Below, piece by piece: positions 56,959 to 64,000 of a DNA stretch of 64,000 nucleotides. Below the pieces are notes generated by a model, which worked only from the letters and a program-made list of their open reading frames with translations, searched no databases and was not told where the DNA came from. Position numbers and translations under genes: made by a program. How positions within the stretch are numbered: the first letter of the stretch is position 1; each line of letters starts with the position of its first letter. Origin of the DNA: Artemia franciscana (taxonomy: Eukaryota > Arthropoda > Branchiopoda > Anostraca > Artemiidae); contig NC_088865.1 in assembly GCF_032884065.1 (NCBI RefSeq), positions 50,376,489-50,440,488 of the forward strand. Direction: 5' to 3'.

Positions 56959-57139
56959 TAGCTCCTGGTGTCACCCACCCCCAAAGCCTCCCCGCACGTG
57001 TAAGTCGTTACGCGCCATATTAGTTATGCACCATTGTAGTTGTGTCCCTGTGTCCCACCTGTGACTATAGATAGATATACATATGTTTTTAACTACGTAA
57101 TATACAACATTCTTCGCTCTCCCAATGTCTTTGAATATA
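56570..57139. mobile_element. Helitron flanking repeats: 108-bp tandem, (AT)n, second partial copy
   Basis: GAACACAAGG starts at 56,601 and 56,709 mark two ~108-bp units (ATATATAGAA, GTGCCATGCTGGGGCCC). CCCAGCTAG at about 56,795 abuts (TA)n 56,797-56,957, which ends TACTAGCT. From 56,958 to 57,139 there is a second partial Helitron copy (GTTACGCGCCATATTAG; TTTTTAACTACGTA; CAACATTCTTCGCTCT) matching 55,828-56,040, cut by element copy 7. Confidence 0.75.
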
Positions 57140-58881
57140 TTAAATAAAAAAAAATAATTTTTTTTAGCTGAAAGTAAGGAGCAACATTAAAACTTAAAGT
57201 GAACAGAAATTAATCCGTATATGAAATGGGTTGTCCCCTCCGCAATCCCTCGCTCTTTACGCTAAAGCTTTTAATTGTTTTAAAAAGTAGAATTGTGGAA
57301 AAGAGTCAAACTTTTGCGTAAAGAACGAGGGATTGTGGAGGGGACAACCCATTTCATATACGGAGTAATTTCTGTTCGTTTTAAGTTTTAATGTCGCTCC
57401 TTACTTTCAGCTAAAAAAAATAGTTTTTTTTATTTAAGTTCTGAATGTTTTTGAATTAATGCATGTTTGGTTTTTGCTTTCCACACATAAATTATTAAAT
57501 TGAAATTTGTACATTAATTCTTTTTTGGCTAAATGGCTATCTCTTAGTTTTGATCAGACGATTTTGAGAAATAAGGGGTGGAGAAGGAGGCCTAGTTGCC
57601 CTCCAATTTTTCGGTTACTTAAAAAGGCAACTAGAACTTTTAATTTTTAACGAACGTTTTTATTAGTAAAAAATATACGTAACTTAAGAATTAACTTACG
57701 TAACAAACTTTCATAACCTTATATTTTTATTATGTATACGAGGGGGTTTGTACCCTCGTTAATACCTCGCTCTTTATACTAAATCGTAAGTTTTGTCCCA
57801 ATTCTTTAAGAATGACCCCTGAATCAGAAAGGCCGTAGAATAAATAGTTGAAATTACTAAAAATATTTTAGCATAAAGAGCGAGGTGTTTATGTCCTCCT
57901 AAATACCTCGCTCTTTATGCTAAAGTATTATTAGAACCCCTCATATTCGTAATAATATCTGTTCGTTTTAAGTTTCAGTGCTACTCCTTCCTTTCATTTG
58001 AAAAAACGTTTTCGTGTTTATTTTTCATTGTTTTCTTATAGTAATGCTAGAAAATCCTGCACCCTTTTCATTGAATTTTTCTTCCCCCATGACAGATTCC
58101 TCCAAGGAAAGATCCTCCAACATAGCCCCCTATCCTCAGCCCCACCCCCAAACAAAATAAAATCCCCCTGAAAACGTCTGTACACTTCCCAATAACCATT
58201 ACTATATGTAAACACTGGTCAAAGTTATTAACTTGCAGCCCCTCCCCCAGGGATCGTTGGGGAGTAAGTCATCCCCAAAGACATAGTTCTTATGGTTTTA
58301 GACTATGCTGAACAAAATGGCTATCTCAAAATTTTGATCCGTTGACTTTGGGAAAAAAATGAGCGTGGGAGGGGGCCTAGATGCCCTCCAATTTTTTTGG
58401 TCACTTAAAAAGGGCACTAGAACTTTTCATTTCCGTTATAATGAGTCCTCTTGCGACATTCTAGGACCACTTGGTCGATACGATGTCCCCTGAAAAAAAA
58501 AAAAACAAAAAAAACAAATAAACACGCACCCGTGATTTGTCTTCTGGCAAAAAATACAAAATTCCACATTTTTGTAGATAGGAGCTTGAAACTTCTACAA
58601 TAGGGTTCTCTGATACACTGAATCCGATGGTGTCATTTTCGCTAAGATTCTACGACTTTTAGAGGGTGTTTTCCCCTATTTTCTTAAATAAGGCAAATTT
58701 TCTCAGGCTCGTTACTTTTGATGGGTAAGACTAAACTTGATGAAACTTATATATTTAAAATCAGCATTAAAATGCGATTCTTTTGATGTAGCTATTGATA
58801 TCAAAATTCAATTTTTTAGAGATTTGGTTACTATTGAGCCGGGTCGCTCCTTACTACAGTTCGTTACCACGAACTGTTTCA
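57140..58881 (-). mobile_element. Hairpin element copy 7, full length, reversed
   Basis: 1,742 bp. The 3' end (TTAAAT in plus, flank A) is at 57,140; the 5' end with hairpin CAGTTCGTTACCACGAACTG is at 58,858-58,877, starting TG rather than TC. Giant hairpin 57,155-57,430, with CCGCAATCC facing GGATTGTGG. The first internal hairpin near 57,860-57,960 has a short fold of ACCTCGCTCTTTATGCTAAAG with its complement. Non-coding. Inserted into the Helitron remnant. Confidence 0.9.
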
Positions 58882-58900
58882 AATACATTGTCAGGAATAC

Positions 58901-59000
58901 NNNNNNNNNNNNNNNNNNNNNNNNNNNNNNNNNNNNNNNNNNNNNNNNNNNNNNNNNNNNNNNNNNNNNNNNNNNNNNNNNNNNNNNNNNNNNNNNNNNN
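58901..59000. other. Assembly gap (100 N)
   Basis: Exactly 100 N, the usual placeholder for a gap of unknown size. The left side is a reversed element ending plus 19 bases; the right side starts in the middle of a forward element. Confidence 0.99.
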
Positions 59001-60042
59001 CCCCGCAATCCCCGTCGGAGGGGTTGCAAGTTACACACTTTGACCTGTGTTTACATATAGTAATGGTTACTGGTAAGTTTACGGACGTTTTCAGGGGGAT
59101 TTTTTGGTTGGGGGGCAGAGTTGAGGTAGGGGGGTACGGGAGAGAATCTTTCCATGGAAAAACCTCTCATGGGGGAAGAGACTTTCAATGAAGGGGGCGC
59201 AGGATTTTCTAGCATTATATAAAAAAAACAACGAAAAAACAAATATGAAAAGTTTTTTCTACTGAAAGTGAGGAGCAGCATTAAAACTTAAAACGAGCAG
59301 ACATTATTGCACATATGAGGGGTTTACCTCCTCGTAATACCTCGCTCTTTACGCTAAAGTATTTTTAGTAATTTCAACCAATTATTCTACGGCCTTTGTA
59401 ATTCAAGGTTCATTCTTATGGAATAGGGACAAAATTTAAGCTTTAGTGTCAAGAGCGAGGTATCGACGAGGGGTGAACCCCCTCATATACGCAATAAAAA
59501 CATACGAATATAGAAGCTCGTTACGTAACTTAATTCATAAATTACGTATAATTTTTACTAATGAAAATGTCCGTAAAAAATTAAACGTTCTAGTTGCCTC
59601 TTAAGTACTCAAAAAATTGGAGGGCAACTAGGCTTCCTCCCTCGCTCCTTTTTCCTCAAAATCTTCCGATTAAAACTATGAGAAAGCCATTTAGGAAAAA
59701 AAATTAATATGCATATTTCGTTTTAATTATTTATATGGGGAGAGCCAAGATCAAACATGGATTAATTAAAAAACGTTCAGAAATTAAATAAAAAAAAGTT
59801 TTTTTTTAGCTGAAAGTAAGGAGCGACATTAAAACTTTTCCTCTTCAACGCCCCGCTCTTTACACTAAAGTTTTTTTTTACTGTTTTAAGAAGTAGAATT
59901 AAGAGAAAGAATCAAACTTTAGCGTAAAGAGCGGGGCGTTGAAGAGGAAAAGCCCTTTCATATACGGAGTAATTTCTGTTCGTTTTAAGTTTTAGTGTCG
60001 CTCCTTACTTTCATTTAAAAAAAAACTTGTTTTTTTATTTAA
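59001..60042 (+). mobile_element. Hairpin element copy 9 (5' part lost in gap)
   Basis: Forward element from the CCCCGCAATCCCCG block to ATTTAA|T at 60,042. It is nearly identical to 2,946-3,465 over its first ~485 bp. The giant hairpin is at about 59,775-60,042; its first arm has lost about 70 nt (from AAACTT straight to TTCCTCTTCAACG). The remaining arm parts still match: CCTCTTCAACG with CGTTGAAGAGG. Confidence 0.88.
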
Positions 60043-60393
60043 TGCTGAACTAAAACCAAAAGACTATTTGCATGAAGGTTATCACCAGTAATTTCTCGGG
60101 AACGGCTTAGGGTATCAAGTTGAATCGTTCAGGTATTGTTGAGGGATATGTTGAGCTAATCAAAAGGCACTAAGTGCACATTACCCTTACTACTGTTGAG
60201 GGGTATATTGTACCCGATCAAAAGACACTAAATGCATGCAAGTGGTCAAAAGGGCCAACAGCAATATCTCGGGACTGGTAGGGATTAGAATATGCCTTCT
60301 TAGGCTGTGGGTCTTGCCCCCAAAGGGGTCGTGAGAAATTTTAATTTTAAATATTTAAATCGCCGATTCTATAATATTTACTTTAGATGTGTA
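60043..60393. other. No gene recognised; short internal repeats
   Basis: Spacer between two elements. Two loosely repeated stretches (TATTGTTGAGGGATATGTTGA and ACTGTTGAGGGGTATATTG; ATCAAAAGGCACTAAGTGCA and ATCAAAAGACACTAAATGCA) lie about 70 bp apart. Confidence 0.6.
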
Positions 60394-62144
60394 TTAAACA
60401 AAAAAAAAACTAATTTTTTTAGCTGAAAGTAAGGAGCGACATCAAAACTTAAAACGAACAGAAATTACTCCGTATATGAAATGAGTTGTCCCCTCCGCAA
60501 TCCCTCGCTCTTTACGCTAAAGCTTTAAATTGTTTTAAAAAGTAGAATTGTGGCAGAGTCAAACTTTAGCGTAAAGAGCGAGGGATTGCGGAGGGGACAA
60601 CTCATTTCATATACGGAGTAATTTCTGTTCGTTTTAAGTTTTAATGTCGCTCCTTACTTTCAGCTAAAAAAATTAGTTTTTTTTTTGTTTAATTTTTGAA
60701 CGTTTTTGAATTAATGCATGTTTGGTTTTGGCTCTCCGCACATAAACTATTAAAATGAAATTTGTATATTAATTCTTTTTTTGGCTAAATGGCTTTCTCT
60801 TAGTTTTGATCAGACGATTTTGAGAAATAAGGGGTGGAGAAGGAGGCCTAGTTGCCCTCCAATTTTTCGGTTACTTAAAAAGGCAACTAGATTTTTTAAT
60901 TTTTAACGAACGTTTTTATTAGTAAAAAATATACGTAACTTAAGAATTAACTTACGTAACAAACTTTCATAACCTTATATTTTTATTATGTATACGAGGG
61001 GGTTTGTACCCTCGTTAATACCTCGCTCTTTGCACTAAATCGTAAGTTTTGTCCCAATTCTTTAAGAATGACCCCTGAATCAGAAAGGCCTAGAATAACT
61101 AGTTGAAATTACTAAAAATACTTTAGCATAAAGAGCAAGGTATTTATCTCCTCCTAAATACCTCGCTCTTTATGCTAAAGTATTTTTAGAACCCCTCATA
61201 TGCGTAATAATCTCTGTTCGTTTTAAGTTTCAATGCTACTTCTTCCTTTCATTTGAAAAAACGTTTTCATGTTTATTTTTCATTGTTTTCTTATAGTAAT
61301 GCTAGAGAATCCTGCGCCCTTGTCATTGAATTTTTCTTTCCCTATGACAGATTCCTCCAAGGAAAGATCCTCCAACATAGCCCCCTCTCCTCAGCCCCAC
61401 CCCCAAACAAAATAAAATCCCCCTGAAAACGTCTGTACACTTCCCAATAACCATTACTATATGCAAACAATGGTCAAAGTTTATAACTTGCAGCCCCTCC
61501 CCCAGGGATTGTGGGGGAGTAAGTCATCCCCAAAGACATAGTTATTATGGTTTTCGACTATGTTGAACAAAATGGCTATCTCAAAATTTTGATCCGTTGA
61601 CTTTGGGAAAAAAATGAGCGTGGGAGGGGGCCTAGATGCCCTCCAATTTTTTTGGTCACTTAAAAAGGGCACTAGAACTTTTCATTTCCGTTAGAATGAG
61701 CCCTCTTGCGACATTATAGGACCACTTGGTCGATACGATGACCCCTGGGGAAAAGAAAAAAAAACCAAAAAAACAAACAAATAAACACGCACCCGTGATT
61801 TGTCTTCTGGCAAAAAATACAAAATTCCACATTTTTGTAGATAGGAGCTTGAAACTTCTACAGTATGGTTCTCTGATACCCTGAATCTGATGGTGTCATT
61901 TTCGTTAAGATCCTACGACTTTTAGGGGGTGTTTCCCCCTATTTTCCTAAATAAGGCAAATTTTCTCAGGCTCGTAACTTTTGATGGGTAATACTAATCT
62001 TGATGAAACTTATATATTTAAAATCAACATTAAAATGCGATTCTTTTGATGTAGCTATTGATATCAAAATTCAATTTTTTAGAGTTTTGGTTACTATTGA
62101 GCCGGGTCGCTCCTTACTACAGTTCGTTACCACGAACTGTTTGA
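60394..62144 (-). mobile_element. Hairpin element copy 8, full length, reversed
   Basis: 1,751 bp. Ends TTAAAC (plus) at 60,394 with flank A, and CTGTTTGA at 62,144 with flank T, so read forward it is A|TCAAACAG...GTTTAA|T. Giant hairpin about 60,394-60,700; arms share copy-specific ATGAGTTG/CAACTCAT and CCGCAATCC/GGATTGCGG. The inner arm edge also reads TGTTTAAT like the outer end. Non-coding. Confidence 0.92.
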
Positions 62145-62351
62145 TTTTAGTACAGTTACTCTCAAAATCCAGCACACAAAAAAGGTTCGAATGCGCACAC
62201 ATGGGTTCAGTGAGACAATGATTTATTAAGGTACATTTATAAAGATATGTGGAGGAAGAATTGTTATTATTTCGTCCTATAAAATACCATATTACAGGGA
62301 AAGACTTAATCAAACCATGTCTCTATACCGAGACATATAGAGACGTATAGA

Positions 62352-63930
62352 TCAAACAGGTCGTGATGATGAACTGTAGTAAGCAGCAACCCAGCTCAAT
62401 AGTAACCGAAACTCTAAAAAAAGGAATTTTGATACTAATAGATACATCAAAAGAATCAGATTTTTATGATGATTTTAAATATAAAATTTTGTTCTTACCC
62501 ATCAAAAGTTAAGAGCCCATCAAATCAAAAATAGGCCTTATTTTCGAAAAAGGGGGGAAAAACCTAAAAGTCAAAGAATATTAATGAGAGTCACACCATC
62601 AGATTCAGCGTATCAAAGAACTATACTGTAGGTTTTTCAAGCTCCTGTCCGTAAAAATGTGGAATTTTGTATTTTTTTTTGCCAGAAGAAAGATCACGGA
62701 TGCGTGTTTATTTATTTTTTTCTTTCTTTCTTTTTCCAAGGGGTAATCATTTCAACCCAAAAGTTCCTACACTTCCGCGAGAGGGCATATTCGAATGGAA
62801 ATTAAGTTCTAGTGCCCTTTTTAAGTAACCGTAAAAATCGGATGACAACTAGGCCCCCCATGCTCATTTTTTCCTAAAGTTACCGGATCAAAATTTTGAG
62901 ACGGCTTAATTTTTTTTCAGCATAGTCTAAATATCTAATAATCATGTCTTTTGAGAACAGTATAATCCCCCAAAGTCCCAGAGAGAAGAGCTTGAAGTTA
63001 TGATTTTGTCCATTGTTTAGATATAGTATTGGTTATTGGGAACCATAAAGACGCTTTCAGAAAGTTTTTTTTTCTGGGGGGGGGCGTCAGGAGGGGGTGA
63101 AGTAGAAGGATCTTTTATGGATAATTTTTTTATGGGGGAAGAGAATCTTCATAAAAATTATCTTAATTAAAATGAAAATTCTCGCATTATTTAAAAAAAA
63201 AAATGAGAAATTAAATATATAAAAAACAAGTTTTTTCAACTGAAAGTAAGGGGCAACATTAAAGCTTGAGACGAATAGAGGCTATTCAATACATGAAGGG
63301 GTTTCTCCCCTCTTCAATAGCTCGCTCTTTACGCTAAAGTATTTTTAGTAATTCCAAAAGAGCTATTTATTCTAATTACACGGCCTTTGTGATTCAGAGG
63401 TTATTCTTAAAGAATTGGAAGAAAATTAAAATTTTAGCGTAAAGAGCGAGGTGTTGACAAGGGGGCGAACCTTCTCATATACATAATACCAATATACGAA
63501 TATAGAAGTTCGTTGCGTAAGTTAGTTCGTTGCATTAGTATTTATTACTAATGAAAATGTTCGTAAATAAAATTTGAAGTTATAGTGGCCTTTTTAAGTA
63601 ACCAGAAAAACTAGAAGGCAACTAGTCCCCTCCCTCACCATTTTTCTCAAAATCTTCCAATCAAAATTTTGATAAAGCCATTTAGACAAAAAATTCAAAT
63701 TAAAATGCAAATTTCTTTTAATTATTCATGTAGGCTACGGTGAGCTAAAATCCTGCATTAATTCGAAAACGTTCAGAAAGTATTTTTTTTTACTGAAAGT
63801 ATGGAGCGACATTAACACTTAAAAGGAACAGAATATATTCCGTATTTGAAAGGGGCTGTCCCCTCCTCACCGCCTAGCTCTTTACACTATGACTCTTCCC
63901 CACAGCTCTACTTTTTAAAATAATAAAAAA
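62352..63930 (+). mobile_element. Hairpin element copy 10, old, 3' arm lost
   Basis: Starts A|TCAAACAGG with a degraded terminal hairpin. The whole body is recognisable but more diverged than other copies. The first internal hairpin is at about 63,235-63,490 and the second module near 63,590. The giant hairpin's first arm is at 63,790-63,890; the second arm is lost after ACTTTAGCTAAAAAAG near 63,940. Confidence 0.8.
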
Positions 63931-64000
63931 CTTTAGCTAAAAAAGTGCAATATATTTACTTCAAATGATAAAATGTAAAGTTTCTTGAAAGAAAATATCA

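Overview
The window is nuclear DNA of an arthropod-like animal. It is AT-rich, has GT-AG introns and short phase-matched exons, and is packed with decayed transposable elements. No prokaryotic signal (operons, Shine-Dalgarno sites, CRISPR) is present. The dominant repeat, which carries the motif AACTTAAAACGAACAGAAAT, resembles sequence I remember from brine shrimp (Artemia). That is recollection, not a search, so a branchiopod crustacean is only a tentative call.

Host-type coding pieces are few, and all lie on the minus strand: a single exon at 87-359; a chain of exons between 5,875 and 12,448 for an extracellular protein that alternates SEA and EGF-like domains (two exons carry in-frame stops, and one EGF exon is duplicated at 16,711-16,848); one aldehyde-dehydrogenase exon at 23,851-24,055; and two phase-compatible exons at 51,796-52,032 and 48,785-49,003 that would give a serine-rich segment followed by a membrane helix. 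A broken kinase-like gene plus an unknown companion ORF occupies both arms of a large inverted duplication (20,657-22,392 and 24,296-26,850).

Mobile DNA fills most of the rest. (a) A roughly 1.75 kb non-coding family occurs at least ten times. It starts A|TCAAACAG with a small terminal hairpin and ends in a giant hairpin finishing TTAA|T. A filled site and its empty counterpart inside a segmental duplication show insertion between A and T with no target-site duplication, as for rolling-circle (Helitron-type) elements. The two arms of each giant hairpin agree with each other but differ between copies, and in one copy the inner arm contains an inverted copy of the flanking host DNA. (b) A pair of inverted CR1/Jockey-like LINEs at 38.3-46.3 kb share the same deletion of the RT active-site box. 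(c) There are further LINE debris at 31.2-32.2 and 52.4-54.9 kb, an internally deleted Helitron at 55.8-57.1 kb, a tRNA-derived SINE with a perfect 14-bp target duplication at 20.24-20.41 kb, and a second GC-rich foldback at 17.6-18.1 kb.

Layout: 0-2.3 kb one exon plus unassigned; 2.3-5.4 kb hairpin elements; 5.9-12.4 kb SEA/EGF locus; 12.6-20.4 kb repeats, duplicated segment, foldback, SINE; 20.6-28 kb inverted kinase locus and 502-bp tandem repeats; 28-34.2 kb hairpin elements and LINE debris; 34-38 kb mostly unassigned; 38.3-46.3 kb inverted LINE pair; 46-52 kb mostly unique with two exons; 52-57 kb microsatellites, LINE, Helitron; 57-64 kb hairpin elements around a 100-N assembly gap.
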